Made by a program: the position numbers and the translations under genes. Below are positions 15,418 to 22,084 of a stretch of DNA of 24,740 nt, one piece after another; within the stretch, counting starts at the first letter, position 1, and the number at the start of each line of letters is the position of its first letter. Source of the stretch: CAYNFP01 sp964492595 (lineage in GTDB: Bacteria; Bacillota_I; Bacilli_A; RF39; UBA660); assembly GCA_964492595.1 (NCBI GenBank), contig CAZBKY010000008.1, positions 1-24,740 of the forward strand, read 5' to 3'. The notes under the pieces were generated by a model. The model was given only the letters and a program-made list of their open reading frames with translations, was not told where the DNA came from and did not search any database.

Positions 15418-15813
15418 ATGGATGAGATAAAACAAAAAATTTTAGAATATTTTTCAGTTGAAGAAGAAAGCATAGAAGAGAAAGCAAACCGAGAAGAATG
15501 TTTAAAGCAAGCCGCTGAGGATTTTAATTTTACTCAATGGGGGTCTGAGGAATTAAATATGTTGAGAGATGCTTTAAATTTAAAGCTTGATATAAGATAT
15601 TGTTTGGAAGTTGATTCTCTTGAGAAAATTGAGTTAATTATTGAAGTTTTAAATCTAGAAAAAACAATAGGGTTACCCGCCGGCTCACTGGCATGGAAAT
15701 TCCGTGATTTGGATAGTTATGTTTTAGATTCAAATTATAAACAACTGCTGTATATTTCTAATAATTTACAATTAGGTACACAAATAACAGAACTTATTAG
15801 AAAATTAGATTAA
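15418..15813 (+). CDS. unrecognised acidic soluble protein under a palindromic operator
   Basis: A 131-residue, acidic, probably all-helical protein without membrane segments or a signal peptide. The N-terminus is rich in Glu (FSVEEESIEEKANREE); the centre reads LRDALNLKLDIRYCLEVDSL, and a Gly/Pro turn (IGLPAGSLAWKF) separates a second helical part. No family is recognised. ATG 15418 has an ideal AAAGGAGGAG ribosome binding site. The promoter contains the 16-bp palindrome at 15373-15388, so tight repression is likely, perhaps by itself or by an outside regulator. It interrupts the otherwise conserved yrzE-yrbG neighbourhood. Confidence 0.8.
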   Translation: MDEIKQKILEYFSVEEESIEEKANREECLKQAAEDFNFTQWGSEELNMLRDALNLKLDIRYCLEVDSLEKIELIIEVLNLEKTIGLPAGSLAWKFRDLDSYVLDSNYKQLLYISNNLQLGTQITELIRKLD

Positions 15814-15932
15814 TCTAAATAAGGCTCACAAAGTAAGTTGTTTGACAGTTTTTTATAATTAGTTCAAATATATTGCTGATAGCAAAAGAAAATATAAAAA
15901 ATTAAAAAAAGAATACAATATTATAAAATAAG

Positions 15933-15957
15933 AAATTCATTTTTATGAATTTTTTTG
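15933..15957 (+). terminator. hairpin with T tract before the DUF421 gene
   Basis: AAATTCAT (15933-15940), loop TTTT, ATGAATTT (15945-15952), then more T. It may end the transcript of the 15418 gene, whose stop is 120 bases upstream. Confidence 0.55.
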
Positions 15958-16001
15958 TTTAAAAAAACTATTAACTCTTCATAATATATACAGGTGATGA
16001 T

Positions 16002-16649
16002 ATGGATTTTTTGATTGTAATATCCAGAACAATATTTTTTTATATTTTTATTATAATAGTTTTTAGAATAATGGGAAAAAGGGAAATTGGTCAGCTTAGT
16101 ATACAAGATTTAGTAATTAGTATTTTAATGGCCGAACTTGTTGCTATAAGTATCGAAAAAAGAGAAGATTCAATTCTTTTAACGGTACTACCTATTGTGG
16201 TTTTATTAATCTTAGAAATTATATTTGCATTTATATCTATAAAATCAAATAAATTTAGAAATATACTTGAAGGCAAACCATCTTTAATAATTGATAAGGG
16301 GAAAATAAACTTTAATGAGCTTGTAAAACAAAGATATACTTTGGATGATATGCTACTAGAACTTAGAAAGAAAAATATTAAAAATTTAGATGATGTAGAA
16401 TACGCAATACTTGAAAATGATGGGAGTTTATCTATTTTTAAATATAACTTTTTAAAGCTAACATCTTCAAATCCATTTCCTTTAATTCTTGATGGGTTAG
16501 TTCAAAAAGAAACATTAAAATATTTAAAGAAAGATTTAAAATGGGTTGAAAATATACTCAGTGAAAAAAATATTGATTTAAAAAACGTATTTTATGCTTT
16601 TTATAAAAACAATGATATATTTATCATAAAAAGAAATGAAGTTAAGTAA
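16002..16649 (+). CDS. yrbG: YrbG/YetF-like DUF421 membrane protein
   Basis: A 215-residue protein with three membrane segments (about 5-20, 30-50, 58-80) and a cytoplasmic C-terminal domain. The DUF421 signature is clear: VFRIMGKREIGQLSIQDLVI and then ILMAELVAI in the membrane part, and GKPSLIIDKGKIN and YTLDDMLLELRKKNI in the soluble part. The molecular role of the family is unsettled; members are linked to spores and stress. The start ATG 16002 follows AGGTGATG. Location between yrzE- and spoVB-like genes matches Bacillus. Its stop overlaps the opposing flippase gene by eight bases. Confidence 0.88.
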   Translation: MDFLIVISRTIFFYIFIIIVFRIMGKREIGQLSIQDLVISILMAELVAISIEKREDSILLTVLPIVVLLILEIIFAFISIKSNKFRNILEGKPSLIIDKGKINFNELVKQRYTLDDMLLELRKKNIKNLDDVEYAILENDGSLSIFKYNFLKLTSSNPFPLILDGLVQKETLKYLKKDLKWVENILSEKNIDLKNVFYAFYKNNDIFIIKRNEVK

Positions 16650-17946
16650 AAATCTTCTTTAAACTTTTATAATATGATAAAGTTGATACTATAAGATTTG
16701 TTATAATTGCTATTACTAGAGAATACATGCCTATTTTTAAGAATGAAAAGAGTACAATAGACACTGTTCTTATTATTTCTGATTTAAGAGTTATCTTCAT
16801 GCACTCTTTAGCTTTATTTAAAGCCTGAAGAGCATTTATTAAAGGAATTTCTATAAAATAGAGTAGAGTGAAGGGAGCTAAAACTCTTATGTAACTAGCG
16901 CCTTTAGTTGTATTAAATAATAAAGTTAAAAGCTCTTCTGGGAATATATATATAATTATTGTGGATGCTAGTCCTATTAAAAATGAAAATATAACTATTT
17001 GTTTAATTCTTTTTATACACATTTCTTTGTTGCCAATAGAATAGTTTTTAGATAATTCTGGAACTAAAGCGGTAGAAATAGATTGAGTAAAAAATTGAGG
17101 TAGTAAAAGTAAAGATAAACTGTAGCCGTTTAATATTCCATATTCATTATTTATAAAATTTTTAGAATATCCTATATATAAAAGTATATTTGTTAAAATA
17201 ATGGGTTCAAGAAAATAAAAGAGTGAGCCTATTATCTTGCTTCCGGTAGAAGGAATACTTATATTCATTACATCTTTTATTTCTCTTTTACTTATTTTTA
17301 AATCCTCTTTAGTGATTTTAGAACTTTTGGGAAACCCAAACATCATAATTATTATAGATATGATTTCGCTAACCACATTTACAAGTATTATCGCACATAT
17401 TGTGAGTGTCATATTTATTTTAACAAGTCTAGGCACTAATATAATCAAAATAACTATTCTTACTATTTGTTCTCCTATATTAGATATTATATAAGGACTC
17501 ATTCTTTGCTTACCCCAAAAATAGCCCTTTATAATAGAGGATAGTCCAATAAATGGCAGTGTTAGTCCCACACATATTATTGGAAACTCTAAGGAAGGTT
17601 CTTTTAAAAGAACTGTTGAAAGGAAGGGAGCAAGTATAATAATAAAGATAATTATAATAATATTTATTAAAATGGAAACTGGTATTATAGAAAATATTAT
17701 TTTTTTACTGCTTCGCTTGTTTTCTGCAACTAAAGAGCTGATTGCAACAGGGTAAGAAAAAACAGCTAAGGTAGTAAAAAATGCAAAAGTCGGCATAAGC
17801 ATACTATATAACCCGATACCTTCTGTACCAATTTGTCTTGTAATAATAATTTTTAATATAAAACCTAATAACTTAGACAAAAAACCACCAGTAAGCAGTA
17901 TAATAGTTGATTTTGCAAATTTGTTTTCCATCAGCTTCTTTATCAT
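16642..17946 (-). CDS. spoVB: SpoVB-like lipid/polysaccharide flippase (MOP superfamily)
   Basis: A 434-residue protein with about twelve membrane segments, of the MurJ/SpoVB/polysaccharide-exporter group that moves lipid-linked glycans across the membrane. The N-terminal block TGGFLSKLLGFILKIIITRQ followed by GTEGIGLYSMLMP is typical, as are the later IKGYFWGKQRMSPY and STALVPELS stretches. It is shorter than Bacillus SpoVB (about 500). No other spore genes are in view, so a role in cell-wall precursor export is as likely as one in spores. No ribosome binding site precedes the ATG at 17946; a TATATT ends only five bases before it, so the message may be leaderless, or the ATG at 17931 may be used. 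Confidence 0.85.
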   Translation of the reverse strand: MIKKLMENKFAKSTIILLTGGFLSKLLGFILKIIITRQIGTEGIGLYSMLMPTFAFFTTLAVFSYPVAISSLVAENKRSSKKIIFSIIPVSILINIIIIIFIIILAPFLSTVLLKEPSLEFPIICVGLTLPFIGLSSIIKGYFWGKQRMSPYIISNIGEQIVRIVILIILVPRLVKINMTLTICAIILVNVVSEIISIIIMMFGFPKSSKITKEDLKISKREIKDVMNISIPSTGSKIIGSLFYFLEPIILTNILLYIGYSKNFINNEYGILNGYSLSLLLLPQFFTQSISTALVPELSKNYSIGNKEMCIKRIKQIVIFSFLIGLASTIIIYIFPEELLTLLFNTTKGASYIRVLAPFTLLYFIEIPLINALQALNKAKECMKITLKSEIIRTVSIVLFSFLKIGMYSLVIAIITNLIVSTLSYYKSLKKIFT

Positions 17947-17961
17947 ATTAGAATATATGAA

Positions 17962-17997
17962 AAAAAAGAATAATATATTGCTAAATTACTCTTTTTT
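17962..17997 (-). terminator. terminator of the small Tyr-rich protein gene
   Basis: On the minus strand AAAAAAGAGTAAT pairs with ATTATTCTTTTTT over 13 bases with one G.T, and an eight-T run follows. It overlaps the stop codon of the 17996-18217 gene and lies directly ahead of the flippase gene. Confidence 0.75.
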
Positions 17998-18217
17998 ATC
18001 TTTGGCGTTTTCCAATGTTTGTTTGACAGTAATAAGTGTGTCCTACAGGTACATTATTAATTTTTCTGCAACGTGCTCTTTGTTTATATGCACCATATTG
18101 GCTGTCAAAATTATTATAAGCACTTGGGTTATAATATAGCTTTGGATCTTGAGAACCATATTGAGATCCGGGCATCATAGATTGAATTACTGTTGCAATT
18201 AAAATTGCCTTATGCAT
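17996..18217 (-). CDS. small Tyr-rich, possibly exported protein
   Basis: An unrecognised 73-residue protein. A short positive start and an apolar stretch (KAILIATVIQSMM) look like a weak signal peptide or anchor. The rest is polar and rich in Tyr (eight), Asn, Gln and Gly (GSQYGSQDPKLYYN; NFDSQYGAYKQ), with two Cys (C50, C64) and a basic end. The ATG at 18217 is chosen over 18223 because AAGGAGG (GGAGG at 18227-18231) lies nine bases from the former and three from the latter. Its own terminator separates it from the flippase gene. A surface or envelope peptide is a guess. Confidence 0.65.
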   Translation of the reverse strand: MHKAILIATVIQSMMPGSQYGSQDPKLYYNPSAYNNFDSQYGAYKQRARCRKINNVPVGHTYYCQTNIGKRQR

Positions 18218-18330
18218 TTTCATTCGCCTCCTTATCTTTTATTGATTCGCCTTTTTTAAAGGGATAAAAGTTATGCTATCAAATTATATTTTTAATTTCA
18301 AGAGTTTTTTCTAAATTGTTTAGTAAATCT

Positions 18331-18360
18331 CTGTTTTTTTAATAAAATATAATATATAAT
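18331..18360 (+). promoter_or_regulatory. possible hisS promoter
   Basis: TATAAT at 18355-18360, 18 bases after a poor CTGTTT (18331-18336). A second TATAAT lies at 18348-18353. No T-box leader or other riboswitch is seen in the gap 18224-18383. Confidence 0.4.
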
Positions 18361-18383
18361 ATAAATAGTTTGGAAGTGATTTT

Positions 18384-19634
18384 ATGATACAAAAACCAAA
18401 AGGTACATTAGATTTGTATGGAAGTGAGGGTAAATCTTATGAATATATTAGAAATTATATATCTTCTTTTATGATGTCTTATAATTATGAATTTATAAAA
18501 ATCCCTACATTTGAAGCAAGCGAATTATTTATAAGAAGTGTTGGGGAAACCACCGATATAGTAAACAAGGAAACATATAACTTCGTTGATAAAGGAAGTA
18601 GAAATATGACATTAAGACCTGAGTTTACTGCAGGAGTTGTAAGAATGCTTCTTGAAAACAAACTTTATGTTAAAGAAACAAATAAATTTTACTATTTTGG
18701 ATCCGCATATAGATATGAAAGACCACAAAGTGGAAGATTAAGAGAATTTACTCAATTTGGAGTTGAGGCATTTGGTGTAAAAAATGCATATCAGGATGCC
18801 GAGGTGATAAGCATTGCTTATAGATTACTAAATGACTTAGGATTAAACAGCTTAAAAGTTAAAATTAATAGTTTAGGCGATACTTTGTCGAGAGAAAATT
18901 ATAAAACTGCAATATCTAAGTATTTAAAGGATAAAATAAATAATTTATGCGAAGATTGCAAAAAAAGATATGATAGTAATATACTTAGAATATTAGACTG
19001 CAAAATAGATAAAGACAATGAGATAATTCTAAATATGCCTAAAATAAATGATTATCTTACTCTAGAGTCTAAAAATTATTTTAATGAAATAAAAAAAGCT
19101 TTAGATGTACTGGATATACCATACGAAGAAGATAGCAATTTAGTAAGGGGACTTGATTATTATACAGATATTGTTTTTGAAATAATCTCTGAAGGAAAAA
19201 CTCTAGGAACTGCCAATACAGTTTGTGGTGGTGGAAGATATGATGATCTTGTTATGAATTTGGGAGGCAAAAATATACCTGCAGTAGGCTTTGCTTTAGG
19301 TATAGAAAGACTTATGATACTTCTTAAAGAGGAAGAAAAATTAAATTTTGAAAACAGCATAGATGCCTATATAATGAATTTAGATGAAGATGCTTATGCT
19401 TATGAGCTCGTTGATTTACTTAGAAGTAATGGCTTCATAATAGAAACAAGTTATTTAAACAAAAATATGAAGTCTCAATTTAAAATTGTAGAAGAGATTA
19501 ATCCTAAATTTATAATAATTGTTGGTTCAGAAGAAGCAAAAGGTGGTTACGCAACTATAAAAGATAATGTTACAAAAGAAAATATAAAACTTGAATATGA
19601 TAAAATAGTAGAATATTTATCATTAAATGTATAA
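18384..19634 (+). CDS. hisS: histidyl-tRNA synthetase
   Basis: Charges tRNA-His with histidine. 416 residues, class II. The start is MIQKPKGTLDLYG; motif 2 region LRPEFTAGVVR and RYERPQSGRLREFTQFGVEAFG; the histidine-binding signature LVRGLDYYTDIVFE; motif 3 GFALGIERLM; and the C-terminal anticodon-binding domain from about 325. GGAAGTGA precedes ATG 18384. The asnS gene follows after nine bases with its own AAGGAG, so the two are cotranscribed. Confidence 0.97.
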   Translation: MIQKPKGTLDLYGSEGKSYEYIRNYISSFMMSYNYEFIKIPTFEASELFIRSVGETTDIVNKETYNFVDKGSRNMTLRPEFTAGVVRMLLENKLYVKETNKFYYFGSAYRYERPQSGRLREFTQFGVEAFGVKNAYQDAEVISIAYRLLNDLGLNSLKVKINSLGDTLSRENYKTAISKYLKDKINNLCEDCKKRYDSNILRILDCKIDKDNEIILNMPKINDYLTLESKNYFNEIKKALDVLDIPYEEDSNLVRGLDYYTDIVFEIISEGKTLGTANTVCGGGRYDDLVMNLGGKNIPAVGFALGIERLMILLKEEEKLNFENSIDAYIMNLDEDAYAYELVDLLRSNGFIIETSYLNKNMKSQFKIVEEINPKFIIIVGSEEAKGGYATIKDNVTKENIKLEYDKIVEYLSLNV

Positions 19635-19643
19635 GGAGAAAAT

Positions 19644-21023
19644 ATGGATGTTAAAGATTTAATGCAAGATATTGAAAAATATCTTAATAAAGAGGTTACC
19701 CTTGAAGGATGGGTTAGAAATCATAGAAAACAAGCTGTTTTTGGATTTATTGATTTTAACGATGGAACTTATTTTAAAAATTTACAGTTAGTTTATGATA
19801 ATGAGTTAAAAACATTTGATGAAATAGCTAAAATTAGAGTGGGCTCTGCGATAAGAGCTGTAGGAATTGTTGTTAAATCGGAAGGTTCAGGCCAGCTTTA
19901 TGATATAAAAGTTAAAAGTATAGAGGTTTTAGGTGATTCTCCTGAAGATTATCCAATTCAGCCAAAAAGACATACAAATGAATTTTTAAGAGAGATGGCA
20001 TACTTAAGACCAAGAACAAATTTATTTAATGCAGTATTTAGAATTAGAAGTGTTGCAGCACATGCTATACATGAATATTTTCAAAGCAACAACTATATTT
20101 ATCTTCATAGTCCAATTATAACTGGTGCAGATTGTGAAGGTTCTGGAGAAATGTTTAAAGTGACAACACTGGACTTAAATAAACTTCCTTTAACAGAAGA
20201 TAAAAAAGTTGATTTTAAAAAAGATTTGTTTGGGAAACCTACCTATATTACGGGGTCAGGACAACTTCATGGAGAAGCTTTTGCTTTGGCATATAAAAAA
20301 ATATATACCTTTGGTCCTACTATGAGAACAGAAAACTCAAATACTAAAACACATGCCAATGAATTTTGGATGATAGAGCCTGAAGTAGCATTCTGTGATT
20401 TAGAAGGAATTATGAAAGTTGCAGAGGAAATGCTTAAATTTGTTGTCAAATATGTAATGAATGCTTGCCCGCTTGAAATAGAACTTTTTGATAATTTTGT
20501 AGAAAAAGGTTTGAAAGAGAAGTTAGAAAAATTATTAAATAGTGAGTTTAATAAAATAACTTACGAAGAAGCAATTGAAATATTAAAAAAATCTGATAGA
20601 AAATGGGAATTTACTCCCGAATTTGGTGCTGATATTGCTAAAGAACACGAAAAATATATTACAGAATATTTTAATTCTCCAGTATTTATTACAAACTGGC
20701 CTAAAGAAATAAAGGCATTTTATATGAAACAAAATCCTGATGGAAAGACAGTCGCAGCAGTTGATTTGGAAGTCCCAGGAGCAGGAGAACTAATAGGGGG
20801 CAGTCAAAGAGAAGATGACTATGATAAACTGCTTGCAAGAATGAATGAACTTAATATATCAAAAGAAAATCTTGAATGGTATTTGAATCTAAGAAAATAC
20901 GGTGGATGTTATCATGCCGGATTTGGTCTTGGGTTTGAAAGATTAATAATGTATTTAACGGGAGTTGAAAATATAAGAGATGTTATTGCATTTCCAAGAA
21001 CACCAAATAATTGTGATTATTAA
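19644..21023 (+). CDS. asnS: asparaginyl-tRNA synthetase
   Basis: Charges tRNA-Asn. 459 residues, class IIb. An N-terminal OB-fold anticodon domain (about 10-105, starting at VTLEGWVRNHR) precedes the catalytic core: FRIRSVAAHAIHEYF, ITGADCEGSGEMFKVTTLDL, GPTMRTENSNTKTHANEFWM (motif 2 region), and motif 3 HAGFGLGFERLIMYLTG near the end. Length and the MFKVTTLDL insert favour AsnRS; bacterial AspRS is about 590 residues. AAGGAG lies just before ATG 19644. In Bacillus hisS is followed by aspS, so a different synthetase occupies the place here. Confidence 0.95.
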   Translation: MDVKDLMQDIEKYLNKEVTLEGWVRNHRKQAVFGFIDFNDGTYFKNLQLVYDNELKTFDEIAKIRVGSAIRAVGIVVKSEGSGQLYDIKVKSIEVLGDSPEDYPIQPKRHTNEFLREMAYLRPRTNLFNAVFRIRSVAAHAIHEYFQSNNYIYLHSPIITGADCEGSGEMFKVTTLDLNKLPLTEDKKVDFKKDLFGKPTYITGSGQLHGEAFALAYKKIYTFGPTMRTENSNTKTHANEFWMIEPEVAFCDLEGIMKVAEEMLKFVVKYVMNACPLEIELFDNFVEKGLKEKLEKLLNSEFNKITYEEAIEILKKSDRKWEFTPEFGADIAKEHEKYITEYFNSPVFITNWPKEIKAFYMKQNPDGKTVAAVDLEVPGAGELIGGSQREDDYDKLLARMNELNISKENLEWYLNLRKYGGCYHAGFGLGFERLIMYLTGVENIRDVIAFPRTPNNCDY

Positions 21024-21040
21024 AACTATTTATACTTAAT

Positions 21041-21069
21041 TTTACTTATTTACTTATAAATGTTAAAAT
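21041..21069 (+). promoter_or_regulatory. promoter implying a leaderless mRNA for the recombinase
   Basis: TTTACT (21041-21046), 17 bases, then TGt plus TAAAAT (21061-21069). The ATG at 21076 falls seven bases after the -10 box, where transcription should begin, and no ribosome binding site is present. Confidence 0.6.
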
Positions 21070-21075
21070 TTATAT

Positions 21076-21945
21076 ATGAAAAAATATATTGATATGTTTT
21101 TAGATTATCTTGAAGTTGAAAAAAATTATTCCGATAAAACTATTAGATCATATGAAATTGATTTAATAGAGTTTTTTGAGTTTTTAAATAAAGAGTTAAG
21201 TCTAATAACAGAAGATGACATAATCAGTTATTTAAAATTTTTAAATGATAAAAAATCAAAAAGATCTACTATCTCAAGAAAAATAAGTACATTTAAAAGT
21301 TTTTATAAATTTTTAAATAAAAAGAAAATTATTGATAACAATCCCACAGAATATATACTTTATCCTAAAAAAGAGAAAAAGATACCTAACTACATTGAAT
21401 ATAACGAGCTAGAGAACATTTTAAAAATATCTTTAGAAGGTAAAAACAAATTAAGAGATAATTTAATAATTGAGCTTTTATATGCGACAGGAATTAGAGT
21501 AGGTGAATTAGTAAATATTAAAGTAAGTGATATAGATTTTAATTCAAACTTGATTAGAATAATAGGGAAAGGAAATAAAGAAAGAATAGTATATTTTGGA
21601 GAATATGCTAAGACAGCTTTAGAAGAATATTTAAATAGTAATAATTACATCAAATATAACAGTAACTGGTTATTCCCATCAAGAAATAATAAACCTTTAA
21701 ATACTAGAGGAGTAGAATTTATAATTGATAAAATAATGAAGAATGTATCAATTAAATCAAAAGTAAGCCCTCATACATTAAGACATACATTTGCCACTCA
21801 TATGTTAAATTCTGGTTGTGATATAAGAGTGGTGCAAGAACTATTAGGACATGAAAATTTAACTACAACAGAGGTGTATACTCACATTACAAATGAAGAA
21901 TTAAGAAATACATACTTGAAATGTCATCCAAGAAGTAAAGAATAA
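21076..21945 (+). CDS. XerC/XerD-type tyrosine site-specific recombinase
   Basis: A 289-residue recombinase that probably resolves chromosome dimers at dif. The N-terminal core-binding domain (about 1-85) has SRKISTFKSFYKFL. The catalytic domain carries R141 (ATGIRVGEL), a Lys in GKGNKER, H233 and R236 (HTLRHTFATHML), H259 (LLGHENL) and the nucleophile Y268 (TEVYTH), all intact. The length and HPR end fit Xer proteins; whether C or D cannot be told by eye. No accessory excision genes or attachment sites are nearby, so a phage integrase is unlikely. It lacks a ribosome binding site; see the promoter entry. Confidence 0.9.
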   Translation: MKKYIDMFLDYLEVEKNYSDKTIRSYEIDLIEFFEFLNKELSLITEDDIISYLKFLNDKKSKRSTISRKISTFKSFYKFLNKKKIIDNNPTEYILYPKKEKKIPNYIEYNELENILKISLEGKNKLRDNLIIELLYATGIRVGELVNIKVSDIDFNSNLIRIIGKGNKERIVYFGEYAKTALEEYLNSNNYIKYNSNWLFPSRNNKPLNTRGVEFIIDKIMKNVSIKSKVSPHTLRHTFATHMLNSGCDIRVVQELLGHENLTTTEVYTHITNEELRNTYLKCHPRSKE

Positions 21946-22025
21946 TTTTCAAACAACATTCATATGTTAATGATAAATTTTTATAAAAATAATATATTTA
22001 TTTTTGGTTAAAATATACAAATTAA

Positions 22026-22054
22026 TTGCATAGATTTTGTTTGTCTGATAAAAT
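22026..22054 (+). promoter_or_regulatory. ppdK promoter
   Basis: TTGCAT (22026-22031), 17 bases, extended -10 TGaTAAAAT (22046-22054), 31 bases before ppdK. Confidence 0.6.
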
Positions 22055-22084
22055 AAAAAGGTATACAAAGGAGGTAATTTTAGA

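Noticed and set aside
15865..15930. Short open stretch reading FKYIADSKRKYKKLKKEYNI before the DUF421 gene
   Set aside because: A stop lies directly upstream and there is no start codon or ribosome binding site. Lys/Tyr-rich text is common in AT-rich noncoding DNA, so a gene cannot be supported.
18224..18383. T-box leader ahead of hisS
   Set aside because: No specifier stem or conserved T-box sequence (GGTGG-type) is present in the 160 bases.
21076..21945. Phage or integrative-element integrase
   Set aside because: No excisionase, repressor, attachment repeats or foreign composition nearby; length and motifs fit housekeeping Xer.
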